From positions 1,302,001 through 1,366,000 of the forward strand of contig NZ_CP108370.1 in the NCBI RefSeq assembly GCF_035953295.1: DNA of 64,000 nt, read 5' to 3'. The DNA is from Streptomyces sp. NBC_01335. Its GTDB lineage: Bacteria; Actinomycetota; Actinomycetes; Streptomycetales; Streptomycetaceae. Below, piece after piece: positions 1-8,504 of the stretch (its first letter is position 1; each line of letters starts with the position of its first letter). Position numbers and translations under genes: made by a program. A model generated the notes under the pieces. The model was not told where the DNA came from. It made no database searches and saw only the letters and a list, made by a program, of their open reading frames with translations.

Positions 1-1508
1 TGCGCGTCCACCAGGGTGAGAGCCGGGCCCACGATGTTGTTCCACCGCGCCGACGCCGAGGGGGCGGGCTGGTGGCGTTCTTCGCTGGCCCTGTCGTGCC
101 AGATGCGCTCGACATCGGCCAGGAGGTCCAGCTGGAACTGAGGGTCGGTCAGCAGACGTTCCCCGGGAAGGATTTCGCTCGGCGGCTTCAGGGCGATGGC
201 GCCGAGGGCCATCTCTCCGCCGGCCTTGGCGGCGACGACCTGATTGTCTCCCTCGGCGGTGATGGTTCCCTCGTTGGCCGCGAGCTGCATGGCGATGCCA
301 TGGCCGAGGAACAGCCCGCGGGCGCCACTCCTCTCCCGGCAGGCCGTCATCGTCCTGCGGGCCTCCCAGGTGATCCACGTCTTGGCGACGGCTATGTCCC
401 GCTCGCACGCCGCGCGGTCCTCGTCCGTACCGTCCGCGGCGCGGGTCCACCGCGTGACCACCGACCGGTGGAGCAGGGTGGCCGCGTACGTGGTGGCCAC
501 CGCCTCCAGGAGGGGGGCGTGGTGACTGCGGTGCTCGATCAGGGGCTGCGTCGCGCGGGTGGTCATCGACGACGTGATCCGGTCGTGGGAGAGCCGCATG
601 GTCACGGCCAGCGCGTGGCGCGTCGCGCCGAGGCTGTACCCGGACATGCACAGCTTGCCCATGGTGACCCGGCCTATGGAGTGCAGATACCGGCGCCGAG
701 GACTGCCCACGGCGCTGCTGAACTCCCCCTCGCGGGTGAGGCGTCCGTGGTCGCCCTGGAGCATCGCCTCGTAGGGCAGACGCACACCACGGAACGTCGT
801 GACGCAGTGATCGACCGGGGCACTGGCCGTCTCGGCCAGCTCGCGCACCTCGATCCCTCGCAGGTGGACCCCGTCGGCATCGCTCAGCGGGGTCAGGAAG
901 AGGAAGATGCCGTGGTCGGTACCGTCGACCAGCAGACGTGCGGCCACGACCGCCGCCTTCGCGCCGCCGGCCGAGGACGTGTTGGGCATGAACTTCGCGG
1001 CCCCGGGCGTCGGAGTGTCCAGGACGAATCCGCCCGACTCCCGGTCGAACGTCGCCGTGGTCTCACATCTCGCGGCGTCATTGCCGTGCCCGAGCTCCGT
1101 ACACAGAAACGTCCCGATCCGATCGGTGAACCCGGCCAGATCGTCACCGGTGCGGCCGTGATCGACCAGGCTCCCGAGAAACAGGTTGAAGTGGATCGAG
1201 CTCACGGTGGCCATGCCCGGGTCGACCCCGGCCCACTCGTGGAGGGCGGACAGCTCCGCGGCGTCCGCCACGAACCGCTCCATCCGGCCGGGAACAGCCG
1301 CACGCACCAGCCCAAGACGCTCGTAGGAGAGCGCTATGCGCTCCTCACGGGTCAGCCCTTCACGGAACGAGAAGGGGGCTGAACCGAACAGACCGCGCCA
1401 GCGATCATGCGTCTCGGCGAGGCGGCCGCCGTAGAGCGCGTGGGTGAGATCGGCGAGGAGCGGGAGCGGCGGGCGGGAGGCGTTGTCTCGCATCTGATGG
1501 GAAGTCAC
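1..1508 (-). CDS. acyl-CoA oxidase/dehydrogenase-like flavoprotein (3' end outside window)
   Basis: About 500 residues are visible and the C-terminus lies beyond the window edge. The order of motifs fits the acyl-CoA oxidase branch of the acyl-CoA dehydrogenase superfamily: a CTELGHGND stretch at about residue 110 (the oxidase 'TELGHG' flavin-loop motif), a beta-domain with a KFMPNTSS run, and a late helical segment ending AEGDNQV (family 'GDN-V' substrate-site motif). Such enzymes oxidise acyl-CoA at C2-C3 and pass electrons to O2. The start is taken as GTG at 1508 because a TAGCGT box lies exactly six bases upstream (1515-1520), suggesting a leaderless mRNA. An in-frame ATG at 1493 is the alternative. 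No ribosome binding site is seen before either. The substrate is unknown; a secondary-metabolism role is possible. Confidence 0.8.
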   Translation of the reverse strand, partial: MTSHQMRDNASRPPLPLLADLTHALYGGRLAETHDRWRGLFGSAPFSFREGLTREERIALSYERLGLVRAAVPGRMERFVADAAELSALHEWAGVDPGMATVSSIHFNLFLGSLVDHGRTGDDLAGFTDRIGTFLCTELGHGNDAARCETTATFDRESGGFVLDTPTPGAAKFMPNTSSAGGAKAAVVAARLLVDGTDHGIFLFLTPLSDADGVHLRGIEVRELAETASAPVDHCVTTFRGVRLPYEAMLQGDHGRLTREGEFSSAVGSPRRRYLHSIGRVTMGKLCMSGYSLGATRHALAVTMRLSHDRITSSMTTRATQPLIEHRSHHAPLLEAVATTYAATLLHRSVVTRWTRAADGTDEDRAACERDIAVAKTWITWEARRTMTACRERSGARGLFLGHGIAMQLAANEGTITAEGDNQVVAAKAGGEMALGAIALKPPSEILPGERLLTDPQFQLDLLADVERIWHDRASEERHQPAPSASARWNNIVGPALTLVDA

Positions 1509-1919
1509 ATCGGAACGCTAATAGCAATCACGGGGTCTCCCAGAGTGATGATCAACACGATTGGCGTGATCTGATACGCGGTAGGCGCCGGCCCCCGAGC
1601 ACGGGAGTCCCCCTGCCGGCATCGGGGTGGCGCAGCCCGGAACGGGTGGGCGGCGGACTCGGCAGCGGGCGGCCCACACCTCCGTTCAAGGCCCGCCCCC
1701 TCGCGACGGCGAACACGATGAGCCGATCTGCCGACGGGTGGTCAGGCAGCAGGGGTGGCTCCGCGATGAGGACTCCCAGCGCCATGCGTCGCACCGCAGG
1801 ACGCGGCGACCTGAGCGGCCTTGATCCGCCGGACACCACCGCAGGGTGGGGCTGGCCCTACCCCGCGGTGGCCGGTCAGCCGGTTGGCCGGGGCGGCGCG
1901 AACCTGGGACTGTGGCGCC
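1509..1919. other. intergenic region with promoter-like box and imperfect inverted repeat
   Basis: A non-coding stretch between two divergent genes. It holds the TAGCGT box of the acyl-CoA oxidase gene (1515-1520) and an imperfect inverted repeat at 1550-1571 with arms GATCA/TGATC and CACG/CGTG, a possible operator. The open frames across the rest lack ribosome binding sites or recognisable domains. Nothing else was identified. Confidence 0.4.
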
Positions 1920-2573
1920 ATGACTGATACCTCGTCACTCCGCACCATGCCCCAAGTGCCCGCCGGGCGTGGGCCCGTGGCCCACCGGTTCCGTGGGGAG
2001 TTGGGATATCTGCTGTCCGGACTGCCCCTCGGGGTGGCGGCCTTCACCGTCGCGGTGACGGGTTTCGCCTTGGGAGTGTCCACTCTCGCGGTCTGGATCG
2101 GACTCCCCATACTGGCCGGAACTCTGCGCGCTGCCGGGTCCCTGGCCAATTCGGAACGCCGGCGGGTGGCTGCCGTCACGGGCCGTCCGTTCCCGTTACA
2201 CCACCCTGGTCCGGCCGGCGCAGGATGGGCCGGGGCGCTGCGGACCGTGCGTGAACCACGGTCCTGGCGCGACCTGGTCCATCTTGTCGTCGCCTTTCCG
2301 CTTCAGGTCGTCACGTTCGGCGTGGCGCTGACGTGGACCCTCGGCGGGGTCGGCGAGTTGCTCTACTTCACCTGGTCGTGGGCCCTGCCGCAGGGACCGG
2401 GTAACCAGGGACTGGTGGAGCTGATGTTCGACAACTCCTCGCGGGCGGCCGACATCGGCTTCAACACGGTCACGGGTGTGGTCCTGTTGGCCACTGTGGT
2501 CCCGGTGATCCGCGGGCTGACCGCGGCACAGACCCGGCTGGCCCGCGCCCTGCTGAGTGACCGGGCCGCGTAA
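1920..2573 (+). CDS. sensor-domain membrane protein (PF13796-like), TTA-containing
   Basis: A 217-residue membrane protein with two pairs of hydrophobic segments (about residues 27-65 and 118-160) and a last segment near 190-205. The RGELGYLLSGLPLGV start is typical of the actinobacterial 'sensor' domain that usually sits at the N-terminus of NarL-type histidine kinases. Here it stands alone, with no kinase fused or adjacent. ATG 1920 follows GACTGT by six bases, so the mRNA may be leaderless. A TTA leucine codon at 2196-2198, in frame, is the only one I noticed in the window and would make translation depend on the bldA tRNA. The ligand is unknown. Confidence 0.72.
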   Translation: MTDTSSLRTMPQVPAGRGPVAHRFRGELGYLLSGLPLGVAAFTVAVTGFALGVSTLAVWIGLPILAGTLRAAGSLANSERRRVAAVTGRPFPLHHPGPAGAGWAGALRTVREPRSWRDLVHLVVAFPLQVVTFGVALTWTLGGVGELLYFTWSWALPQGPGNQGLVELMFDNSSRAADIGFNTVTGVVLLATVVPVIRGLTAAQTRLARALLSDRAA

Positions 2574-2908
2574 CCACGGCTGGGCCAGGTGTACCGCCCC
2601 GTCATGCCGGGGACACGGCCGGCCGGCGGAAGGCGCGGTGCGGGCGGTGGAAGGCGCGGTGCGGGCGGTGGAGCCGGCCGGATGCGCTCGTCCGGTTCCT
2701 GCGATGAAGGGCGCCCGTCCGGTTCCGAGGGGGCCGGGGATCCGGCCGGGGATCAGCAAGGCTTGTCCGGCCACCCGGCCACCCGGCCAGCCACCCGGTG
2801 CGCCGATCGGAGGAAGCCGGGCGGCGCGGGACGTGTCGTCCGACAGAACCAGTGGTCCGCTCGCCACGCTGGACGGTCTTTGCCCGTTCACGAGTAGGGG
2901 TGAGTTCC
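2574..2908. repeat. intergenic region with short tandem repeats
   Basis: A 335-base gap before the multicopper oxidase. It contains two exact 21-base tandem copies at 2628-2648 and 2649-2669, and a CCACCCGGCC-type iteration at about 2769-2800. A ribosome binding site (GGGGTGAG, 2897-2904) precedes the next gene. No open frame here looks genuine. Confidence 0.6.
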
Positions 2909-4438
2909 ATGGACCCATCACGCGGTATCAACAGGCGTGCGCTACTGGCGGCGGCTCCCGCCCTGGTCGCCGGCGCACTTCAGGCCCCCCGCGCTTCGGC
3001 GTCGGCGGCGCCGCAGTTCAGCCCGCCTCCGGTGATCGGGTCGGCGGACGGCGTCCTGTCGACCACGCTGCGGGTCGCGTTCGCCCGGCGCACGCTCGCC
3101 GGGGTCGGCGACGTCGATCTCCGGCTCTACAACGGAGAGGCCATCGGGCCGACGCTCCGCGTGCGTCCGGGCGACCTGCTCGACATCGAGCACATCAACG
3201 AGCTGCCGCCCAACCCCGATCAGGCCACTCACAGCGACCACAACGTGCCGCACCGGTTCAACACGGTGAACCTGCACACCCACGGGCTCCACGTGTCGCC
3301 GAGCGGCGAGGCGGACAACGTCTTCCGGGAGTTCGCTCCCTACGATCCGGCCAACGGCCAGACCGCCACGAGTTACCGAAGCCGCATCGAGATCCCCTCC
3401 GGCCACGAGGGCGGCACGTACTGGTACCACTCGCACGTGCACGGGTCGACCGCCGTCCAGCTGTCCGGCGGCCTGCTGGGCGCGATCGTCGTGGAGGGCG
3501 CGATCGACCGGGTTCCGGAGATCGCGGCCGCGAGCGACGTCGTGATGGCGATCGGTGAACTCAAGCTCTCGGACGGTCAGGTGCCGGACCTGCACGCCGA
3601 GGACGACCTCGACGCGGTCGAGTCGACGTACGTCGTGAACGGCCTCTTCCGGCCGGTGGTCCAGGTGCGCGAGGGCGAGGTGCAGCGCTGGCGCCTGATC
3701 AACGCGTCGGCGTTCACCGTCCTGCCGATCCGGGTGGAGGGACACGCCCTGCACCAGATCGCCGTGGACGGCATCGCCCTCACCCGGACCGTCGAGCTCG
3801 ACGGGGTCACCCTGGCGATGGGCAACCGGTCCGACGTCATGATCAGGGCGCAGCGCCCGGGCGACTACCGGATCATGGCGGGCGACATCCTGCTGGCGAC
3901 GATGACCGTGCGGTCCGGCTCCGGCGCGCGGATGGAACTGCCCACGGACCTGCCGGGGCCCACCCCGTACATCGACCCGGGTGCGGTGACCCGACGCCGC
4001 TCCCTGACCTTCCACAGCGACAGGAACGCCTTCCCCGGCCGGCCCTTCCCGCACGCGTTCCGTATCACCGGCGACGGAGCGACGCCGGCCACCCGCGACC
4101 TGGCCGATCCGACGGATCCGACGTACGGCCGGTTCGATCCGGAGCACGTCAACCACACCCTCCGGCTCGGCGACACGGAGGAATGGACCCTGCTCAACAA
4201 CTCGAACGGCCACCCCGTCCACCCGTTCCACCTGCACACCAACCACTTCCTGGTGACCGCAGTCGACGGCCGCGCCCTCGGCACACCGGTGTGGCAGGAC
4301 ACCATCGGCATCAGGAGGGGAGGCTCGGTGACCCTGCGCGTCCGCTTCGAGGACTTCACCGGTCGGGCCCTCGTCCACTGCCACCAGCTCCAGCACGAGG
4401 ACCAGGGGATGATGCAGCTCGTCGAGTACGTCGAGTGA
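2909..4438 (+). CDS. Tat-exported multicopper oxidase
   Basis: A 509-residue laccase-like enzyme, predicted to oxidise phenols, metals or similar substrates outside the membrane while reducing O2 to water. It opens with a twin-arginine signal peptide (NRRALLAAAPALVAG, residues 8-22). The copper motifs appear in order: HTHG near residue 130, WYHSH near 172, HPVHPFHLH near 435 and HCHQLQHED near 490. These are the type 1, 2 and 3 copper ligands. The start is fixed by AGGGGTGAG upstream of ATG 2909. The length fits two- or three-domain multicopper oxidases. A GC-rich hairpin after the stop probably terminates it. The physiological substrate cannot be told from sequence. Confidence 0.92.
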   Translation: MDPSRGINRRALLAAAPALVAGALQAPRASASAAPQFSPPPVIGSADGVLSTTLRVAFARRTLAGVGDVDLRLYNGEAIGPTLRVRPGDLLDIEHINELPPNPDQATHSDHNVPHRFNTVNLHTHGLHVSPSGEADNVFREFAPYDPANGQTATSYRSRIEIPSGHEGGTYWYHSHVHGSTAVQLSGGLLGAIVVEGAIDRVPEIAAASDVVMAIGELKLSDGQVPDLHAEDDLDAVESTYVVNGLFRPVVQVREGEVQRWRLINASAFTVLPIRVEGHALHQIAVDGIALTRTVELDGVTLAMGNRSDVMIRAQRPGDYRIMAGDILLATMTVRSGSGARMELPTDLPGPTPYIDPGAVTRRRSLTFHSDRNAFPGRPFPHAFRITGDGATPATRDLADPTDPTYGRFDPEHVNHTLRLGDTEEWTLLNNSNGHPVHPFHLHTNHFLVTAVDGRALGTPVWQDTIGIRRGGSVTLRVRFEDFTGRALVHCHQLQHEDQGMMQLVEYVE

Positions 4439-4495
4439 CTCCGGACGGCTCGGAACGGCTCGGCATGGCCAGAATGGCTTGAACAGCCTGCCCGA

Positions 4496-4532
4496 GGGGG
4501 CCCGGGCGGTTCCACGGACCGCCCGGGGCCCC
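4496..4532 (+). terminator. hairpin terminator after the multicopper oxidase
   Basis: The arm GGGGCCCGGGCGGT and its complement (4518-4532, with one bulged G) enclose a 7-base loop. There is no clear T-run, as is common in Streptomyces. Confidence 0.5.
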
Positions 4533-4601
4533 GAGGCGCGCCGTCGAAGTGCCGTCGAAGTGCCGTCGTTCGGCCGGAGGCCGGGATTCCAACAACGCCG
4601 A

Positions 4602-4670
4602 GCGTACGCACCGGGCGTCGCCGGACCCGCCCTCCGGGCGGACAGCGCTACTCTCGCAACACGCTTTAGG
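4602..4670. repeat. partial copy of the dispersed repeat seen at 30.6 kb
   Basis: About 67 bases here resemble the complement of about 30630-30697, including a CCGCCCT-CGGGCGG hairpin and a terminal ACACG..TAG end. By eye the identity is roughly 80-85 percent. It lies immediately upstream of the HEAT-repeat gene. Confidence 0.55.
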
Positions 4671-4703
4671 ATCCCCCGGTACGACGACCGGGAGGGTGGG
4701 GAC

Positions 4704-6248
4704 ATGGGCGAGGGCGCCGGGGACGGGACAGCGGCGGGTGTGCGGCCGGGGCGCGGCGCACCGCTGCCGAGCACCCTCGATCTCATGGACCCCGCCGCCT
4801 GGCTCGCGCTGGACGCGGGGGTGCGTGAGGTGACCGGGTACCGCTCGCTGGACGCGGGGGTGCGTACGGTGACGGGGTACCGCTCACTGGTCGCGGCGGT
4901 GCGCAAGGTGGCCGGTTACGGCTCACCGGTCGCGCACGCGGGCCCGCCGCCCGTCGACCCGGGGCAGGACGAGGAGTCGGGGCTCGTGCTTGCCCTCTGC
5001 CACCGCAACGGGCGGGTCCGTCAGGAGGCGGTACGCCGGTCGGCCGGCCGCCCCGGTCTGCTGCCACTGATCGTGATCCGCTGCACCGACTGGGCCGGCC
5101 CGGTGCGCGAGGCCGCCCGGCGGCTGCTGCGCGAGGCCCTGGACGAGGATTCCGCCACCACCCTCGCTCCCTTGGTCCTGCTCGTCGGCCGCCGCCACAG
5201 AGGCGCCTTCGGCGTCGAGTTGCTCGGGGAGGTCCTGCGCCGGGCGCCCCTGGAGCGGCTCGCGGTTCTCTTCGCCGCCCCGGACCGTGCCGTCCGGCGG
5301 TTCGCCTACCGGCTGGCCGTCGAGCGCCGGCTGCTCGGCCCCGTGGAGCTGGCCCGCGCCGCCGCCCGCGACGTGGACGCCGTGGTCCAGGACCTGTGCG
5401 CCACGGCCGCGCTCGCGGCGCTCACGACCCTGCGCGACGAGGCGGCGCACGAGACGTCCGGGACGCATGAGACGCACGACGCGGCGGCGCAGGAGACATA
5501 CGAGGCCGTGCTCGCGCCCCTGTTGACCGCGCGCCACCCGCGTGCCCGTTCGGCCGGCGTCACCGCGCTGCGGCGGGCGGGGCTGTCGGAGCGGGCGGAG
5601 GCCTTCCTCGGCGACCGGTCGGGGCTGGTCCGCGCGTGCGCCCGGTACGTCGTACGGCAGCACGGCGGCGATCCGGCGGCCTGGTACCGGGAGCGGTGCA
5701 CGGCGGCGGCCGGCCCGGGGTGGGCGCCCGGCGCGGTGGTCGGGCTCGCCGAGTGCGGGAACCGCCCGGACGCCGCGCTGCTGTGGCCGCTCCTCACGCA
5801 CCCAGCGGCCGCGGTGCGAGCGCGGGCGGTGGCCGGACTTCGGCTCCTGGACTGCGTGGAGGCCGGGCGGTTGCTGCCCCTCCTCGACGACGCGGCCGCC
5901 GGGGTCGCCCGGGAGACGGCCCTCGCCCTGGTGCCGTCGGTGGGGCAACTGCCCGTCGACCGGCTGCTGGAACGTCTCTACGGGCGGCCCCGGCACGTCC
6001 GGCTCGCCGCGTTCCGGCTGCTCGACGCGCGCGGCGGGATCGAGGCGCTACGGGCGGCCGTCGGGCTCCTGGAAGACCCGGACGTGAAGGTACGTACCCG
6101 GGCAGAGCAGTCCGTGCGGCGGTGGCGCCCGCCCGTGGACGCGCGGCACCACGGCACGGAGGTGGCGGAACTGCTCGACCAGAGCCGCCATCTCTTCAGC
6201 GCGTACGAGCTGCTCCGGCTCAAGTGGGAGGCCGGGGCAGCTGGTTGA
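4704..6248 (+). CDS. HEAT-repeat protein with N-terminal short tandem repeats
   Basis: A 514-residue alpha-solenoid protein. From about residue 75 onward it consists of helical pairs with conserved arginine, leucine and aspartate positions (for example RVRQEAVRRSAGRPGLL and VRARAVAGLRLLDC), typical of HEAT or PBS-lyase-type repeats used for protein binding. Residues about 35-73 contain three near-copies of a 13-16-residue unit around GVR-VTGYRSLDA. ATG 4704 has a good ribosome binding site (GGAGGGTGGGG, 4691-4701). A repeat-family fragment sits just upstream. It is convergent with the aldo/keto reductase. The partner is unknown. Confidence 0.75.
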   Translation: MGEGAGDGTAAGVRPGRGAPLPSTLDLMDPAAWLALDAGVREVTGYRSLDAGVRTVTGYRSLVAAVRKVAGYGSPVAHAGPPPVDPGQDEESGLVLALCHRNGRVRQEAVRRSAGRPGLLPLIVIRCTDWAGPVREAARRLLREALDEDSATTLAPLVLLVGRRHRGAFGVELLGEVLRRAPLERLAVLFAAPDRAVRRFAYRLAVERRLLGPVELARAAARDVDAVVQDLCATAALAALTTLRDEAAHETSGTHETHDAAAQETYEAVLAPLLTARHPRARSAGVTALRRAGLSERAEAFLGDRSGLVRACARYVVRQHGGDPAAWYRERCTAAAGPGWAPGAVVGLAECGNRPDAALLWPLLTHPAAAVRARAVAGLRLLDCVEAGRLLPLLDDAAAGVARETALALVPSVGQLPVDRLLERLYGRPRHVRLAAFRLLDARGGIEALRAAVGLLEDPDVKVRTRAEQSVRRWRPPVDARHHGTEVAELLDQSRHLFSAYELLRLKWEAGAAG

Positions 6249-6362
6249 GTACGCCAGGGGTGACGCGCCCGCAGGACCCGGACCCGCACCGAACCGGGTG
6301 ATCCGGGCGCGCGACCGAGTACGCCACCAGTTCCCCCGGGCCGCCCTCGCACCCCTCCCTCA

Positions 6363-7391
6363 TCAGGCGGCGGCACGCTCGGTGTCGGGGCGGCGCCGCA
6401 GCGCGGCCTGCTGGATGGCGGGCGGGTCGTACGCCATGTCGAGCCTCCCGATGTCGGTGCCGGGGGGCACGACGGCGTCGATCCGGTCGAGGATCTCGTC
6501 GCTCAGGCGGACCTCGGCGCCCGCGAGCAGGTCGTCGAGGTGGGCCATGGTGCGCGGTCCGATGATCGCCGAGGTGACACCGGGGTGGGCGATGGCGAAG
6601 GCCGTGGCCAGGTGCGTCAGCGGCATCCCCGCCTTCTCGGCGAGGGGGATGAGCTGTTCGACGACGTCGAGGCGGCGTTCGTCCTTCAGGTGCTTGAAGC
6701 CGAAGCCGGCGCGGTGCGTGGTGGCTTCCTGGCCCTTGCGGTAGCGGCCGGTGAGCAGGCCCCCTGCCAGCGGGCTCCAGACCAGCGCACCGATTCCGTA
6801 CCGTTCGCAGGCCGGCAGGACCTCGCGTTCGATGCCCCGGTTGAGGATCGAGTACGTCGGCTGCTCGGTGCGGAAACGCTGCAGGCCGCGCCGTTCGGCG
6901 GTCCACTGCGCCTCGACGATGTCGGTGGCGGGGAAGGCGGAGGAGCCGATGGCCCGGACCTTGCCGGCGCGGACCAGGTCGGTGAGGGCGGAGAGGGTCT
7001 CCTCGATGTCGGTGTCCGGCGCGGGGCGGTGGATCTGGAACAGGTCGACGTGGTCGGTGCCCAGACGGCGCAACGAGTCCTCCAGGGCGCGGACCAGCCA
7101 ACGCCGCGAGTTCCCCTGCTGGTTGGGGTCGTCGCCCATCGGGAGGTGGGCCTTGGTGGCCAGGACGACGTTGTCGCGGCGGCCCTTGAGCGCCTTGCCG
7201 ACGATCTCCTCGGACTCGCCGCGCGAGTAGGCGTCGGCGGTGTCCACGAAGTTGATGCCCGCGTCCAGCGCCTTGTGGATGATGCGGACGGAGTCGTCGT
7301 GGTCGGGGTTTCCCATGGCGCCGAACATCATGGCGCCCAGGCAGTAGGGGCTGACCTTGATGCCGGTCCGGCCCAGCGTGCGGTATCGCAT
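6363..7391 (-). CDS. aldo/keto reductase
   Basis: A 342-residue NADP(H)-dependent oxidoreductase of the aldo/keto reductase superfamily, a TIM-barrel enzyme reducing aldehydes or ketones. The catalytic tetrad is visible: Asp and Tyr in DTADAYSRGESEE (about residues 51-63), Lys in LATKAH (about 80) and His in QIHRP (about 125). The C-terminal NADP site is IIGPRT. ATG 7391 follows AGGAGAACC. The promoter about 130 bases upstream has operators in the spacer and near the start point, so expression is probably repressor-controlled and inducible. The true substrate is unknown. Confidence 0.93.
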   Translation of the reverse strand: MRYRTLGRTGIKVSPYCLGAMMFGAMGNPDHDDSVRIIHKALDAGINFVDTADAYSRGESEEIVGKALKGRRDNVVLATKAHLPMGDDPNQQGNSRRWLVRALEDSLRRLGTDHVDLFQIHRPAPDTDIEETLSALTDLVRAGKVRAIGSSAFPATDIVEAQWTAERRGLQRFRTEQPTYSILNRGIEREVLPACERYGIGALVWSPLAGGLLTGRYRKGQEATTHRAGFGFKHLKDERRLDVVEQLIPLAEKAGMPLTHLATAFAIAHPGVTSAIIGPRTMAHLDDLLAGAEVRLSDEILDRIDAVVPPGTDIGRLDMAYDPPAIQQAALRRRPDTERAAA

Positions 7392-7499
7392 GGTTCTCCT
7401 CGTATGCGCGTTTTGTATGCATGATCCTGTGCGGAGTCTTGTACGGACGGTCTGCGCGCACGGCCCGTGGCGGGTCCCGCCCTGTTCGAGCGACAAAAG

Positions 7500-7548
7500 C
7501 GGAACACCGTTCCGTAACGACAATACGGAACGATGTTCCGATTCACAA
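7500..7548 (-). promoter_or_regulatory. aldo/keto reductase promoter with two palindromic operators
   Basis: On the minus strand, TTGTGA (7548-7543) and TATTGT (7525-7520) are 17 bases apart, a near-consensus vegetative promoter. Palindromes CGGAAC-GAT-GTTCCG (7526-7540) and CGGAAC-ACC-GTTCCG (7500-7514) occupy the spacer and the transcription-start region, 26 bases centre to centre. This layout is typical of TetR-type repression; no TetR gene is nearby. Confidence 0.75.
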
Positions 7549-7649
7549 GGGGCCGAGAGGGATCGTGCGGACAGCGCTCCGCAACGACCGTCCGTGCACC
7601 ACCGAGGGCCCCGCGATCTCGCTCGGACGTGTCCTTCTACGCTGGGCCG

Positions 7650-8402
7650 ATGGAATGCGAGGGGGACTTCCGGGTCGGTGACGTGTTGTCGGTCGCCTGC
7701 CCCTTCACGGAGACCGTGGTCGTGGAAGGCGTGAGGTGGGGTCACCTGTCGGTGCGCTGGCCGTGGTGGTCGATCGACGAGGGCAACGAGCTCTTCCGCT
7801 GGAACGGGGTCATGGCCCTGGGCGTGGAGGGCGGGGACGCCTACCCGGAGAACCTGTCGGAACTGTTCCGGACCGACCCGCCGCCCCACCGTCTGCGGCC
7901 GGGTGACCTCTGCCGGGTCGGGGTGCCGCCGACCTTGGTGCACGTCACGTCCGTCGACCGTCACGACCCGCCGCTGGAGACCGGCTGGCTGCCGCGTCCG
8001 ACGCTGACCGTGGCCGTGCTGCCCGAGGGCATGTCCTACCGGGAGTACCCGGACGGGAGCCATCTCGACGGCTACGGCCACGGTCTCCATCCGGGCGACG
8101 GGACGCCGTACGCCTTCGAGCTGCTGTTGCGGCCGTACGCGTTCCTGCGGGCGGACGACGAGGTGGCCGACGCCGAGGGCAGAGCCTGGCGCCTCCGCGG
8201 GCCCTGGGAGTGGGAACCGTTCGACGGGGCGGCCCCCGGCCCGGGCCCCGTGTGGCCGCTCGTGCTGCTGACCCGCTCCGGGGTCCCCCGGTCCGGCGCG
8301 GACGCTGATGCGGAGGCGGTGGCCTCGGGCACGGCGACCGGTTCCCACCAGGACACCGTGCGGCGGTGGATGTCCCTCACCGGGGCCTCGCCCACCCCCT
8401 GA
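7650..8402 (+). CDS. hypothetical protein
   Basis: A 250-residue protein with no family I recognise. It is soluble, acidic and rich in tryptophan and proline in places (WPWWSIDEGNELFRWNG near residue 35; WEWEPFDG near 190). The open frame and coding bias are good, and ATG 7650 is preceded by TACGCT with exactly six bases between (box 7638-7643), so a leaderless mRNA is likely. It diverges from the aldo/keto reductase. The last 35 residues are Ala/Ser/Asp-rich and probably disordered. No signal peptide or membrane segment is seen. Confidence 0.7.
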   Translation: MECEGDFRVGDVLSVACPFTETVVVEGVRWGHLSVRWPWWSIDEGNELFRWNGVMALGVEGGDAYPENLSELFRTDPPPHRLRPGDLCRVGVPPTLVHVTSVDRHDPPLETGWLPRPTLTVAVLPEGMSYREYPDGSHLDGYGHGLHPGDGTPYAFELLLRPYAFLRADDEVADAEGRAWRLRGPWEWEPFDGAAPGPGPVWPLVLLTRSGVPRSGADADAEAVASGTATGSHQDTVRRWMSLTGASPTP

Positions 8403-8504
8403 GCAGGGGCGGACGCGGAGCTCCTGGGCTGCCCGCGCGGCCCACCCGGTCCCCCGCGACCAGCCGCGTCCGGCGGACGGGGGCCGGACACCGAGCTCCA
8501 GCCG

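Noticed and set aside
72..1382. A 436-codon plus-strand open frame at the window start
   Set aside because: The minus strand in this region encodes a convincing acyl-CoA oxidase; the plus frame is a shadow.
1552..1839. A 95-codon minus-strand open frame in the gap after the acyl-CoA oxidase
   Set aside because: Arg/Pro-rich composition, no ribosome binding site and no recognisable pattern.
2942..4906. A 654-codon minus-strand open frame opposite the multicopper oxidase
   Set aside because: The plus strand carries all copper motifs and a Tat signal; the minus frame has none of the features of a gene.
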